Assembly: GCF_011420305.2 (NCBI RefSeq)
Contig: NZ_CP061769.1
Coordinates: 62,001 to 126,000, forward strand
Direction: 5' to 3'
Length of the DNA: 64,000 nt
Origin: Nocardioides ochotonae
Lineage (GTDB): Bacteria; Actinomycetota; Actinomycetes; Propionibacteriales; Nocardioidaceae
Below, piece after piece: positions 28,080 through 36,801 of the stretch; position 1 is the first letter of the stretch, and the number at the start of each line of letters is the position of its first letter. Made by a program: the position numbers and the translations under genes. The notes under the pieces are model-generated. The model saw only the letters and a list, made by a program, of their open reading frames with translations, was not told the DNA's origin and searched no databases.

Positions 28080-28203
28080 GTTGAATCGAGACTTGTGCCC
28101 GTCGAGTCGAGACCTCTGACGCGTTGAGTCGAGAGCTCGTACGCCGCGGCGTACCGCCGCACGCCACGAGCACCGACTCGGGCAACCACAAGCCCCGACT
28201 CGG
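28080..28203 (+). repeat. Composite intergenic repeat array, copy 1
   Basis: Three A units start at 28080, 28101 and 28123 (cores GTTGAATCGAG, GTCGAGTCGAG, GTTGAGTCGAG; period 21-22). After a 40-bp spacer come two B units with core CCGACTCGG at 28173-28181 and 28195-28203 (period 22; the second is preceded by GGCAACCACAAGCC). The same A3-B layout occurs at 35649-35783 on the minus strand. The array fills the gap between the convergent DUF4446 and GIDE genes. Confidence 0.85.
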
Positions 28204-28211
28204 CGACGTGG

Positions 28212-28994
28212 TCAGGCGAGGAGGCCGAGGATCAGCATCACGACGGCCGCCACCGCGGCGAGGCCGGAGCCGCCGGCGCAGAGCAGCGCTCGGCGGGTGT
28301 GCGCGGCCTGCAGCTCGGCCTCCGAGCGAGTGGAGATCACCAGCGGCGCCGACGGGGAGTCGCGGACCGCGAGGCGGCCGTCGCGGTCGGTCGCCTCGCC
28401 CTGCACGAACAGCGGGGTGCCCGGGGTCAGGACCCACTCCTCGTACTCGTAGCCGAGCGTCTCCCGGCTGGCCGGCATGGCCAGCGAGAGCGAGCCGATG
28501 GTGATCGACGGGCCGCCGCGCCCGGTCTCGGGGCGGAACTCGTTGCGCACCTTGCGCGGGCGGTCCACCGCGGTCTCCGGCACCACGAGGACCTCGCCGT
28601 GCTCGTCGCGCAGCACGAAGGGCTCGCGGCTGCGGTTCTCGGTCACCACCTCGGTGCGGGTCTGCGTGCGGTGCTCGCCGCCGCTGGTACGGCGCCGCTC
28701 CTCGTAGCGCCGGCTGACCTTGTGGTGGTGCCACACGCACGGGGTCCCGGAGATCTCCGAGGTGAGCAGCCCCTGCGGTCCGGGGGCGGCCACGCCGCTC
28801 AGCTCGACCCGCTCGGCGTAGCTGCGGCTGCCGGCGGCGGCGCTCGCGGCGCCGGCCAGCGCCGTGAGCGTGGCGGTCGTGGAGGTCTCGGTGCCGCGCA
28901 GCCGCTGGCGGGCCCCGCGGGCCTCGTGGGCGAGGTAGCCCAACCCGACCGCGACGACCGCGGCGACGAGGGTGGCGATCAGGTAGGACGTCAT
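28212..28994 (-). CDS. GIDE-domain membrane protein (E3 ubiquitin ligase-like)
   Basis: A 260-aa protein with a membrane helix at each end (LIATLVAAVVAVGLGYLAH; GLAAVAAVVMLILGLLA) and a central domain resembling GIDE/MULAN proteins: ELSGVAAPGPQGLLTSEISGTPCVWHHHKV then PFVLRDEHGEVLVVPETAVDR. No RING finger is present, so it is not a ubiquitin ligase; the name comes from homology to the eukaryotic family. Function in bacteria is unknown. ATG 28994 is placed at the start of the first helix. Confidence 0.82.
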   Translation of the reverse strand: MTSYLIATLVAAVVAVGLGYLAHEARGARQRLRGTETSTTATLTALAGAASAAAGSRSYAERVELSGVAAPGPQGLLTSEISGTPCVWHHHKVSRRYEERRRTSGGEHRTQTRTEVVTENRSREPFVLRDEHGEVLVVPETAVDRPRKVRNEFRPETGRGGPSITIGSLSLAMPASRETLGYEYEEWVLTPGTPLFVQGEATDRDGRLAVRDSPSAPLVISTRSEAELQAAHTRRALLCAGGSGLAAVAAVVMLILGLLA

Positions 28995-29107
28995 CTCAGG
29001 CCTTCGGTCGCGGGACGGGACAGCGGGATGGGGGCAGCGCGCCCACCCTGCCCCAGCGGGGCGCCGCCTGTCCGGCGAGTCGAAGGCTTCTGTGGACGAA
29101 CGCCCGA

Positions 29108-30682
29108 TCAGCGCGGCACGCGCACCAGCAGCCGCCCGTGCACGCACTGCATCCGCAGCTCGCGACCCGCGCCGATCGAGTCGCCGTCGAGCTGCCGCGG
29201 AGTGTCGACCGCGGCCCGGATGACCACCGACGCGCCGGTCTTGCGGTCCACCAGCTCGTCGGTGTGGCGGCGCTTGGCCAGCACCCGCCAGGCCAGCGGC
29301 AGCCAGCCCGCGAAGTTCTTGGGGTGCAGGATCACCACGTCGAGGAGGCCGTCGTCGATGACGGCATCGGGCAGCAGCGGCATCCCGGCCTGGAGGAAGC
29401 CGACGTTGCCGACGACCACCGTGCGGGCGCGGTGCCGGGTGAACTCGCCGCCGTCGACGGAGATCTCGACCCGGACGGCGGGGAACATCAGCGACTTGGC
29501 GCCCGACACGACGTAGGCGATCCAGCCGACCCGCTTCTTCAGGTCCTCGTTGACCCCGGCCATGATCGCCGCGTCGAAGCCCATCCCGGCCATCACCATG
29601 AAGTGGGTGTCCTCGATGCCGTCACCGCCGACCTCGACCATGTCGATGGCCCGGTCCTGGCCGTTGAGGCCGACGTCGATCGCGGAGCGGATGTAGAGCG
29701 GGATGCCCAGGTTGCGGGCCAGCAGGTTCCCGGTGCCGGCCGGGATGATCCCGACCGGGATCCCGGTGCCGGCGAGCTCGGCGCAGACCTCGCGCACCGT
29801 GCCGTCGCCGCCGCAGACCAGCACCAGGTCGGCGCCGCCGACCGCTGCCGCGTCGGCCATGCCGGCGCCCGGGTCCTCGACGGTGGTGTGGTGCCACACC
29901 GGCGTGGACCAGCCGGCCTCGGCCGCCATCGTGCTGACCACGTGCTTGAACTGCCCGACGTCCTCGACCTTGATCGGGTTGAGGATCACGTGCAGCGAGC
30001 GGGTCGAGGCGAAGACCTCCGGGAGCGGCTCGATGCTGGCGGCGGTGCTGCGCGGCAGCGGGTTGACCACGGCGAGCCCGATCAGCACGCAGGCCAGGCC
30101 CAGCACGGTGCCGCCGACGACGTCGGTCGGGAAGTGGCGGCCCAGCAGCACCCGGTCGAGGCAGACCACGACGACCAGCGCGACCAGCGCCGTACCGACG
30201 AGGCGGCGCACGCCGCGCCGGCGTACCAGCATCGTGACCAGCACGAACGAGACACCGGCGAGCGCCGCGACCGAGGAGGCGTGCCCGGAGGGGAAGGAGT
30301 TGGTGGTCAGCAGGTCGTCGGTGAGCTGCCACTCCGGGCGCTCGCGCCCCACGGTCAGCTTGATCAGCGTCGTGGCCACCGAGGTCAGGACCATCACGAA
30401 GACCGTGAAGTACGCCGCGCGCCGGTGGCCCTTGAGGAACATCGTGGCGGCGAGCACCGCCGTGAGGATCGTCATGCCGATCGTGCCGAAGGCCACCTCG
30501 ACCACCCGCAACGGGACCCGCAGCCACGACGTCTCCACTGCCCAGTCCTGCGCGGGGTCGCCGCGGTCGTCGAGCGCGGCCACCGGCCCCCACCCCTGGA
30601 CGGCGGCGAGGGCGATGCCGGAGAAGACGGCGACACAGAGGAGGGCCCAGGTCAGGTGGACCAGGCGAGGACGATCCAGCAC
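29108..30682 (-). CDS. PAP2 phosphatase fused to a diacylglycerol kinase-like domain
   Basis: A 524-aa bifunctional membrane protein. Residues 1-215 form a PAP2 domain with five or six helices and the three motifs KLTVGRERP, PSGHAS and GRHFPTD (active-site His). Residues about 230-524 are a lipid-kinase catalytic domain with GGDGTVREV and PAGTGNLLARNLG for ATP binding. The enzyme could both phosphorylate and dephosphorylate lipids, for example in phosphatidic acid or polyprenol-phosphate turnover; the substrate is not known. The GTG start at 30682 has CATACT 6 nt upstream. It is divergent from serS. Confidence 0.93.
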   Translation of the reverse strand: MLDRPRLVHLTWALLCVAVFSGIALAAVQGWGPVAALDDRGDPAQDWAVETSWLRVPLRVVEVAFGTIGMTILTAVLAATMFLKGHRRAAYFTVFVMVLTSVATTLIKLTVGRERPEWQLTDDLLTTNSFPSGHASSVAALAGVSFVLVTMLVRRRGVRRLVGTALVALVVVVCLDRVLLGRHFPTDVVGGTVLGLACVLIGLAVVNPLPRSTAASIEPLPEVFASTRSLHVILNPIKVEDVGQFKHVVSTMAAEAGWSTPVWHHTTVEDPGAGMADAAAVGGADLVLVCGGDGTVREVCAELAGTGIPVGIIPAGTGNLLARNLGIPLYIRSAIDVGLNGQDRAIDMVEVGGDGIEDTHFMVMAGMGFDAAIMAGVNEDLKKRVGWIAYVVSGAKSLMFPAVRVEISVDGGEFTRHRARTVVVGNVGFLQAGMPLLPDAVIDDGLLDVVILHPKNFAGWLPLAWRVLAKRRHTDELVDRKTGASVVIRAAVDTPRQLDGDSIGAGRELRMQCVHGRLLVRVPR

Positions 30683-30688
30683 CGGGTC

Positions 30689-30694
30689 AGTATG
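30689..30694 (-). promoter_or_regulatory. -10 box of the PAP2-kinase gene
   Basis: CATACT lies 6 nt before GTG 30682. Confidence 0.45.
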
Positions 30695-30770
30695 ACCGGG
30701 CCGGCCAGCCGCGGAGGTGCCAGGGACGCGCCAGGAGAGAATGCGGGTGAGGTGGACGACGGTGCCCCGA

Positions 30771-30776
30771 TAACCT
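30771..30776 (+). promoter_or_regulatory. -10 box of the serS operon
   Basis: TAACCT lies 6 nt before ATG 30783. No T-box leader is present. Confidence 0.5.
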
Positions 30777-30782
30777 TGCCGC

Positions 30783-32078
30783 ATGATCGATCCACGCATC
30801 CTGCGAGACGAACCCGACCGTGTGCGCGCTGCCCAGGCGAAGCGGGGTCTGTCCGACGAGATCGTGGACGTCGCGCTGCGTGCCGACACCGCCCGCCGTG
30901 CCGCGATCACGACCTTCGAGGCCAAGCGCGCCGAGCAGAAAAGCCTCGGCAAGCAGGTCGCGAAGGCCACCGGCGAGGAGAAGGCCGAGCTGCTGGCCCG
31001 CACCAAGGCCCTGGCGGCGGAGGTGAAGGAGGCCGAGGCGGCACAGAAGGTCGCCGAGGAGACGTGGAACGACGCCATCCACTCGCTGCCCAACCTCGCC
31101 GCCGAGGCGGCGCCCGCGGGCGGTGAGGACGACTTCGTCGTGCTGGAGACCCTCGGGACCCCCCGTGACTTCGCCGCCGAGGGCTTCGAGCCCCGCGACC
31201 ACCTCGAGCTGGGCCGCCTGCTCGGCGCCATCGACGTGGAGCGCGGTGCCAAGGTCTCCGGCTCGCGGTTCTACTTCCTCACCGGCATCGGCGCCCGCCT
31301 CGAGCGCGCGCTCGTCGCGATGGCCCTCGACCAGGCCGCCGAGGCCGGGTTCACCGAGGTGATCCCGCCGGCGCTGGTCCGGCCGCGCGCCATGGACGGC
31401 ACCGGCTTCCTCGGCCAGGCGGCCGACGACGTCTACCGCATCGAGGGCGAGGACCTCTACCTCGTCGGCACCTCGGAGGTGCCGATGGCGGCGTACCACT
31501 CCGACGAGATCCTCGACGGCGCCTCGCTGCCGCGCCGGTACGCCGCGTTCAGCCCGTGCTATCGCAAGGAGGCCGGCTCGCACGGCAAGGACACCCGCGG
31601 CATCTTCCGGGTGCACTGGTTCGACAAGGTCGAGATGTTCGTCTACGCCGACCCCGCCGACGCGGAGGCCGAGCACCTGCGGCTGCTGGAGTGGGAGAAG
31701 GAGTTCCTCGGCAAGCTCGAGCTGCCCTTCCAGGTCATCGACGTGGCCGCCGGCGACCTCGGGCTCTCCGCGATCCGCAAGTTCGACTGCGAGGCGTGGA
31801 TCCCGACCCAGGCCAAGTACCGCGAGCTGACCTCGACCTCGAACTGCACCGAGTTCCAGTCGCGCCGCCTCGACATCCGCGCCCGCTTCGCGGCGACCTC
31901 GGGCTCGGGCACCGAGACCCGTCCGCTGGCCACCCTCAACGGGACCCTGTGCGCGGTCACCCGCACCATCGTCGCGCTGCTGGAGAACCACCAGCAGGCC
32001 GACGGGTCGGTGCGCGTGCCCGAGGCGCTGCGGCCCTACCTGGGTGGGCTCGAGGTGCTGAAGCCGGTGGCCCAGTGA
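30783..32078 (+). CDS. serS: Seryl-tRNA synthetase
   Basis: A 431-aa class II synthetase charging tRNA-Ser. The N-terminal antiparallel coiled coil (residues about 30-100) grips the long variable arm of tRNA-Ser. Motif 2 is [20 protein letters not shown] and motif 3 lies in [24 protein letters not shown] 30783 follows a leaderless-type -10. It leads a four-gene run, serS-HAD-GNAT-HAD, whose members overlap by 4 bp. Two tRNA-Ser genes lie about 10 kb downstream. Confidence 0.97.
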   Translation: MIDPRILRDEPDRVRAAQAKRGLSDEIVDVALRADTARRAAITTFEAKRAEQKSLGKQVAKATGEEKAELLARTKALAAEVKEAEAAQKVAEETWNDAIHSLPNLAAEAAPAGGEDDFVVLETLGTPRDFAAEGFEPRDHLELGRLLGAIDVERGAKVSGSRFYFLTGIGARLERALVAMALDQAAEAGFTEVIPPALVRPRAMDGTGFLGQAADDVYRIEGEDLYLVGTSEVPMAAYHSDEILDGASLPRRYAAFSPCYRKEAGSHGKDTRGIFRVHWFDKVEMFVYADPADAEAEHLRLLEWEKEFLGKLELPFQVIDVAAGDLGLSAIRKFDCEAWIPTQAKYRELTSTSNCTEFQSRRLDIRARFAATSGSGTETRPLATLNGTLCAVTRTIVALLENHQQADGSVRVPEALRPYLGGLEVLKPVAQ

Positions 32079-32938
32079 CGTCGATGCACCGCGAGGGCAA
32101 GCCCCCCGTGCCCAGCGACTGGGTCCCCAAGATGGTCGCGCTCGACATCGACGGCACGCTGCTGAAGTGGATCGAGGGCCTCGGCGCGACGCACGAGGAG
32201 ATCTCGCCGGCCGTCCACGCCGCGGTGCACCGCGCGCTCGCGGGCGGTGCGCACGTCGTGCTGGCCAGCGGGCGCTCCCCGCACGGCATGACCGGCATCG
32301 CCGACATGCTGGAGCTGCACGGCGAGGAGCGCGACCGGCTCTGGGTGGTGGCCTCCAACGGCGCGGTGGTGTTCCGCTACCCGCCGCTCGAGGTGGTCCA
32401 CGAGGAGACCTTCGACGCCAGGCCGGCGGTCGCGGCCATCCTGGAGCGCCACCCGCACGCACGGGTCGCGGTCGAGGAGCGCGGCTTCGGCTACCGGGTG
32501 ACCAAGCACTTCCCCGAGGGCGAGCTGTCCGGCGAGATGATCGTCACCGACCTCGAGGACCTCGTGGCCGGGCCGGTCAGCCGTGTGATCATCCGCGACC
32601 CCGACGCCACCGCCGAGGAGTTCGTCGAGCTCGCCGAGGGCCTCGGCCTGCACGGCACCAACTACGTCGTGGGCTGGACCGCGTGGCTGGACCTCGCGCC
32701 GGTGGGCGTCTCGAAGGCCTCCGGCCTCGAGCACGTCGCCCGGGTGCTGGGCCTCGAGGCCGCCGACGTACTCGCGATCGGCGACGGGCGCAACGACATC
32801 GAGATGCTGCAGTGGGCCGGGCGCGGGGTGGCGATGGGCCAGGCGATCCAGCCGGTCATCGACGTCGCCGACGACGTCGCCGAGAGCGTGTACGACGACG
32901 GAGCGGCGCTCGAGATCGGCCGCTGGTTCCCCGCGTGA
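32075..32938 (+). CDS. HAD-superfamily hydrolase (Cof type)
   Basis: A 287-aa phosphatase-like protein starting at GTG 32075, within the serS stop; ATG 32084 is an alternative. Motif I is ALDIDGTLL (nucleophile Asp), motif [10 protein letters not shown], and motif [14 protein letters not shown], typical of Cof-type (C2 cap) HADs that act on sugar phosphates or cofactors. The same order after serS is common in actinobacteria. A second, different HAD gene of the same class is two genes downstream. Confidence 0.9.
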   Translation: MTSMHREGKPPVPSDWVPKMVALDIDGTLLKWIEGLGATHEEISPAVHAAVHRALAGGAHVVLASGRSPHGMTGIADMLELHGEERDRLWVVASNGAVVFRYPPLEVVHEETFDARPAVAAILERHPHARVAVEERGFGYRVTKHFPEGELSGEMIVTDLEDLVAGPVSRVIIRDPDATAEEFVELAEGLGLHGTNYVVGWTAWLDLAPVGVSKASGLEHVARVLGLEAADVLAIGDGRNDIEMLQWAGRGVAMGQAIQPVIDVADDVAESVYDDGAALEIGRWFPA

Positions 32939-33420
32939 GCGCGCTCCCGGTGCTGGTCACGACCGCGCGTCTCTCGCTGCCCCTGTGGACGGCCGACGAC
33001 GTCGCGGCGATCCGCGGCGGCGGCCGGCGACCCGGCTGGCACGCCGACTTCCCGCGGCGCGACGACGTCGACGCCGCCAGCGTGTGGCGCGCGGATGACC
33101 CCTGGAGCTCGCGCAGCGTCGTACGCGGCGTGACCGTGCTCGGCTCGATCGGCTTCTACGGGCCTCCGGAGCCGGCGGCCGACGGCGTCCTCGAGGCCGA
33201 GGTCGGCTACGGGCTGGTCGCCGAGGCCCGCGGCTGGGGCTTCATGACCGAGGCGCTCGGCGCGCTGATGACCGAGTGCGACCGGGTCGGCGTACGCGTG
33301 CGGGCCAGCGTCGAACCCGACAACAAGGCCAGCATCAAGGTGCTCGCGGCCTGCGGCTTCACCGAGCTGCGCGGGGCCAACGAGGACGGCGAGCTCGTCA
33401 TGGTGCGGCCGCTGCGATGA
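32935..33420 (+). CDS. GNAT-family N-acetyltransferase
   Basis: A 161-aa acetyltransferase starting at GTG 32935, 4 bp inside the previous stop. The core has VGYGLVAEARGWGFMTEALGALM (acetyl-CoA-binding motif A) and VEPDNKASIKVLAACGF, the signature of RimJ/RimL-type enzymes that acetylate protein or small-molecule amines. Substrate unknown. It is sandwiched between two HAD hydrolases in the serS operon. Confidence 0.88.
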   Translation: MSALPVLVTTARLSLPLWTADDVAAIRGGGRRPGWHADFPRRDDVDAASVWRADDPWSSRSVVRGVTVLGSIGFYGPPEPAADGVLEAEVGYGLVAEARGWGFMTEALGALMTECDRVGVRVRASVEPDNKASIKVLAACGFTELRGANEDGELVMVRPLR

Positions 33421-34265
33421 CCACCCAGCGCCCCGTGCCCCCGCCGGCGGACCACCCGTCCGACCAGCCCGCCCGCCTGCCGCGCCTGGTCGCCACCGAC
33501 CTCGACGGCACCCTGGTGCGCTCGGACGGCACCATCTCCGACTACACCCGTGACGTGCTCCTGGAGCTCGATCGCCGCGACGTCCCGGTCGTGTTCGTGA
33601 CCGGGCGCCCGCTGCGGTGGGCGGAGGACGTCTTCGAGCACGTGGGTCGCCACGGGCTGGCGATCATCTCCAACGGTGCCCTGGTCTGGGACGTCGCGCG
33701 CGGCGCGGTCGACCTCGAGCGGGCCATCGAGCCGGAGCTGGGCCTGACCTCCGCGCAGCTGCTGCGCACGGCGGTGCCCGGCACGACGTACGCCGTCGAG
33801 GACGTCGAGGGGATCGGCCTGGAGCCGCACTTCATGGAGCGCTACCCGATGCCCGAGGGCTCGCGCCGCGCCCCCGTGGAGGAGCTCTTCGACCGGCCCG
33901 CGCTCAAGCTGCTGGCGCGGCACGAGGAGCTGGCGCCGCAGGAGTTCTGGGACGCCGCCGAGCAGGCGCTGGGCGGGCGGCTGGTGATCACCTGGTCCTC
34001 CGCGACCTCGCTGCTCGAGATCAGCGCACCCGGCGTCACCAAGGCCTCCACCCTCGAACTGCTCGCCGGCCGGCTGGGGATCGGCGCCGAGGAGGTCGTG
34101 GCGTTCGGCGACATGCCCAACGACCTGCCGATGCTGACCTGGGCCGGCACGTCGTACGCCATGGCCGACGCGCACCCGAGCGTCACCGCCGCGGCCCGCG
34201 GCGTCGCCCCGCGCAACGACGACGACGGCGTCGCGCGGGTGCTGGCTGGTGTGTTCGGTCTGTGA
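33417..34265 (+). CDS. HAD-superfamily hydrolase (Cof type), second copy
   Basis: A 282-aa protein from ATG 33417, overlapping the GNAT stop. Motif I ATDLDGTLV, motif II VFVTGRPL and motif IV AFGDMPNDLPML define a Cof-type HAD phosphatase. It is a distant paralogue of the HAD protein encoded at 32075-32938. The last gene of the tightly coupled serS group; the following secreted protein gene starts at or near its stop. Confidence 0.9.
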   Translation: MTTQRPVPPPADHPSDQPARLPRLVATDLDGTLVRSDGTISDYTRDVLLELDRRDVPVVFVTGRPLRWAEDVFEHVGRHGLAIISNGALVWDVARGAVDLERAIEPELGLTSAQLLRTAVPGTTYAVEDVEGIGLEPHFMERYPMPEGSRRAPVEELFDRPALKLLARHEELAPQEFWDAAEQALGGRLVITWSSATSLLEISAPGVTKASTLELLAGRLGIGAEEVVAFGDMPNDLPMLTWAGTSYAMADAHPSVTAAARGVAPRNDDDGVARVLAGVFGL

Positions 34266-34282
34266 TCTGGTCGAATGACGCC

Positions 34283-34915
34283 GTGTCCCGCAGCCTGACT
34301 CCCGCCCCGGCCCTGCGCCGGCCGGCAGCCCTGCTCGCGGTGCTGCTGGTCCTGCTCGCCGTTCCGCTGGCCACCCTGGCCGGTCTCGTGGGGGCCGCTG
34401 CTCCGGCCTCGGCCGCCTGCTCGTGCGGGCCCACCGACACGGAGGCCGACGCGCGGGCCGCGCGCTACGTCTTCACCGGAACCGTCGAGGAGGCCGACTC
34501 CCGCGGCCGCTCGTGGGTGCAGGACGTGGCCGTCGAGGTCGTCTACAAGGGCACCCTGACCGAGTCCGCACTCGAGGTCGCGACCGACCCGCGCAGCGAG
34601 GACCCGTGCGGCCTCGGCCGGCTGACGCCCGGCACCGAGTACGTCTTCTTCGCCCGTCTCGACGGCGACCAGGTGACCGCGCCCGGCTGCGGCGGCACGG
34701 CCCCCGCTCGTGCCGCGCTGGTGCGTGCCGTCCAGGGGATGTACGGCGAGGGCTCCCCGCCGACCATCGACCAGGGCGAGGTCGAGGCGGTCATCGAGCC
34801 GGTCGGCGCCGACGCCCCGGCCGACTTCACCCGCACCGCCGCGCCGGGGCTGGCGATGGTCCTCGTCGGCCTGCTCGGCCTGGTGCTCGCCCGCTGGGCG
34901 GGCCGCCGGGCCTGA
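34283..34915 (+). CDS. Secreted, membrane-anchored protein with CSC-type (TIMP/netrin-like) N-terminus
   Basis: A protein of 210 aa from GTG 34283 (217 aa from GTG 34262, which overlaps the HAD stop). A signal peptide ends at ASA before ACSCGPTD; a mature N-terminal Cys-x-Cys, RYVFTGTVEE, VYKGTL and later CGLGRLTPGTEYVFFA resemble the TIMP/netrin-like beta barrels of actinobacterial surface proteins. A C-terminal helix (LAMVLVGLLGLVLARWAGRRA, about 20 residues) would anchor it, leaving the domain outside the cell. Function unknown. Confidence 0.72.
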   Translation: MSRSLTPAPALRRPAALLAVLLVLLAVPLATLAGLVGAAAPASAACSCGPTDTEADARAARYVFTGTVEEADSRGRSWVQDVAVEVVYKGTLTESALEVATDPRSEDPCGLGRLTPGTEYVFFARLDGDQVTAPGCGGTAPARAALVRAVQGMYGEGSPPTIDQGEVEAVIEPVGADAPADFTRTAAPGLAMVLVGLLGLVLARWAGRRA

Positions 34916-34964
34916 GGGCCGGCGTATAGGCCACCGCGGCTCAGAAAGTCAGGGACTCAGGGGC

Positions 34965-35603
34965 TCAGAGGTACATGCCGCCCATACCGCCGGAGCGCTG
35001 CTCGGCGTCCGCGGCGGCCGCAGCCGCGCCGGCCTGACCGGCCTGGCCGGGCTGCCCCGGTACGCCGCCGGGCTGGGCGACCATGCCGGCGGGCAGGGCG
35101 CGGCGGATCTGCTCGAACTGCGCCCGCGCGGCCATCTGCTGGGCGTAGATCGCGGTCTGGATGCCGTGGAAGAGCCCCTCGAGCCAGCCGACCAGCTGGG
35201 CCTGGGCGATCCGCAGCTCACTCTCGCTGGGCGTCGCGTCCTCGGAGAACGGCAGCGTGAGCCGCTCGAGCTCCTCGACGAGCTCGGGGGCCAAGCCCTG
35301 CTCGAGCTCGGCGATCGAGGAGCGGTGGATCTCCTTGAGGCGGTTGCGGCTGGCCTCGTCGAGAGGAGCCGCCTTCACCTCCTCGAGGAGCTGGCGGATC
35401 ATGCTGCCGATCCGCATCACCTTGGCGGGCTGCTCGACGAGCTCGGTCAGGGCGCGCTCGCCCCGGTCCTCCTCGCCCTTGGCGTCGGTTCCCGCGTCGT
35501 CCTGCGGCGCGACCGCGGACACCGGGACGGCCATCGGCTGCCCGTCGGGGCCGATGACGACGATCTGCTGGTCCTGCTCGCCGGGGCTGCGCTGCTCGCT
35601 CAT
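34965..35603 (-). CDS. bpa: Bacterial proteasome activator
   Basis: A 212-aa, mostly helical protein (DUF2587) that forms an ATP-independent ring on the 20S proteasome and feeds it unfolded proteins. The helical core (RALTELVEQPAKVMRIGSM, ELEQGLAPELVEELERLTLP, AQLVGWLEGLFHGIQTAI) and the extreme C-terminus GMYL, equivalent to the gate-opening GQYL tail, identify it. A Gly/Gln/Ala-rich linker precedes the tail. The ATG start at 35603 has TAGCGT 6 nt upstream. Proteasome genes are not in the window. Confidence 0.93.
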   Translation of the reverse strand: MSEQRSPGEQDQQIVVIGPDGQPMAVPVSAVAPQDDAGTDAKGEEDRGERALTELVEQPAKVMRIGSMIRQLLEEVKAAPLDEASRNRLKEIHRSSIAELEQGLAPELVEELERLTLPFSEDATPSESELRIAQAQLVGWLEGLFHGIQTAIYAQQMAARAQFEQIRRALPAGMVAQPGGVPGQPGQAGQAGAAAAAADAEQRSGGMGGMYL

Positions 35604-35609
35604 GCATCC

Positions 35610-35615
35610 ACGCTA
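35610..35615 (-). promoter_or_regulatory. -10 box of bpa
   Basis: TAGCGT lies 6 nt before the ATG at 35603. Confidence 0.5.
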
Positions 35616-35648
35616 GCGACCCGGGGGTGAGGCGCCACACAGGCCTCC

Positions 35649-35783
35649 GCGAGTCGGTCCTTGTGGTGGCGCGAGTCGGGGCCAATGGTGGCGCGAGTCG
35701 GCGCTTGTGGTGGCGCCGTGGACGAAACCCTCGACTCAACTGTCCGAAAGGCTCGACTCAACGCTCAGAAGGCTCGACTCAAC
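35649..35783 (-). repeat. Composite intergenic repeat array, copy 2
   Basis: Read on the minus strand, three A units (GTTGAGTCGAG at 35773-35783, 35752-35762, 35730-35740) follow the oxidoreductase stop, then three B units with core CCGACTCGC at 35693-35701, 35671-35679 and 35649-35657. B units are exact 22-bp tandem repeats; two of the three contain TTGTGGTGGC on the plus strand. Order and orientation match the array at 28080-28203. Confidence 0.88.
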
Positions 35784-35795
35784 GGTGGGGCGGGG

Positions 35796-36773
35796 TCAGA
35801 CGGTGAGCAGGATCTTGCCGGTGTGGGTGCCCTCGGCCATGACGGTGTGGGCGGCGGCGACGTCCTTGAGCGACATCACCTCGTGCACGATCGGGCGGAC
35901 GAGGCCGTCGGCGACGAGCGGCCAGACGTGCTCGACGACGGCGGCGCAGATGGCGGCCTTGTCGGCGGCGGGGCGCGAGCGCAGCGAGGTGGCGATGACT
36001 GCGGCGCGCTTGTTGAGCAGCTTGGCGATGTCGAGCTCGCCCTTGGTGCCGCCCTGCATGCCGATGATCACCAGCCGGCCCTCGTTCGCGAGCGCCGAGA
36101 GGTTGCGGTCGAGGTACTTGGCGCCCATGTTGTCCAAGATGACGTCGACGCCGTGCCCGTCGGTCTGCTCGCGCACGACCTCGACGAAGTCCTGCTCGCG
36201 GTAGTTGATCGTCACGTCGGCGCCCAGGGAGCCGCACAGGCCGAGCTTGTCGGGGGTGCCACCGGTGGTGATCACCCGCGACCCGAGCTGGTGGGCGAGC
36301 TGGATGGCGAAGGTGCCGATGCCGCCCGCGCCGCCGTGCACCAGGACGGTCTCGCCCGCGGTGAGCCCGGCGACCATGAACAGGTTGGACCACACCGTGC
36401 ACGCGACCTCGGGTAGCGCCGCCGCGGTCACCAGGTCGATGCCGGCGGGCACCGGCATCAGCTGCCCGGCCGGTACGGCGACCAGCTCGGCGTACCCGCC
36501 GCCGGCGAGCAGCGCGCACACCTCGTCGCCGACCTGCCAGCCCTCGACACCCTCGCCGAGCGCGGCCACGCGGCCGCTGCACTCCAGGCCGATGATGTCG
36601 GAGGCGCCGGGCGGCGGCGGGTAGAACCCCTGCCGCTGGAGGGTGTCGGCGCGGTTCACGGCCGTCGCGACGACCTCGACCAGCACCTCGCCGGGGCCCG
36701 CGACGGGGTCGGGAACCTCCCCGACCGACAGGACCTCGGGACCACCATTCCGCTCAGCCACCACAGCACGCAT
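35796..36773 (-). CDS. NAD(P)H:quinone oxidoreductase, zinc-independent MDR family
   Basis: A 325-aa medium-chain dehydrogenase/reductase of the quinone-oxidoreductase (QOR/PIG3) branch. VHGGAGGIGTFAIQLA is the nucleotide-binding Rossmann turn, and the structural and catalytic zinc ligands are missing, as in QOR. It would reduce quinones with NAD(P)H. The ATG start at 36773 has TAAGGT 6 nt upstream. Its stop is followed 12 bp later by repeat array copy 2. Confidence 0.92.
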   Translation of the reverse strand: MRAVVAERNGGPEVLSVGEVPDPVAGPGEVLVEVVATAVNRADTLQRQGFYPPPPGASDIIGLECSGRVAALGEGVEGWQVGDEVCALLAGGGYAELVAVPAGQLMPVPAGIDLVTAAALPEVACTVWSNLFMVAGLTAGETVLVHGGAGGIGTFAIQLAHQLGSRVITTGGTPDKLGLCGSLGADVTINYREQDFVEVVREQTDGHGVDVILDNMGAKYLDRNLSALANEGRLVIIGMQGGTKGELDIAKLLNKRAAVIATSLRSRPAADKAAICAAVVEHVWPLVADGLVRPIVHEVMSLKDVAAAHTVMAEGTHTGKILLTV

Positions 36774-36779
36774 GGCCCC

Positions 36780-36785
36780 ACCTTA
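36780..36785 (-). promoter_or_regulatory. -10 box of the quinone oxidoreductase gene
   Basis: TAAGGT lies 6 nt before the ATG at 36773. Confidence 0.45.
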
Positions 36786-36801
36786 GGGACTGCGGCTCAG
36801 C

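Noticed and set aside
29075..29095. Degenerate A/B-like unit (GCGAGTCGAAGG) upstream of the GIDE gene
   Set aside because: Only one imperfect unit, so similarity could be chance.
28080..35783. CRISPR array
   Set aside because: The 22-bp units are tandem without unique spacers of constant length, and no cas genes are present.
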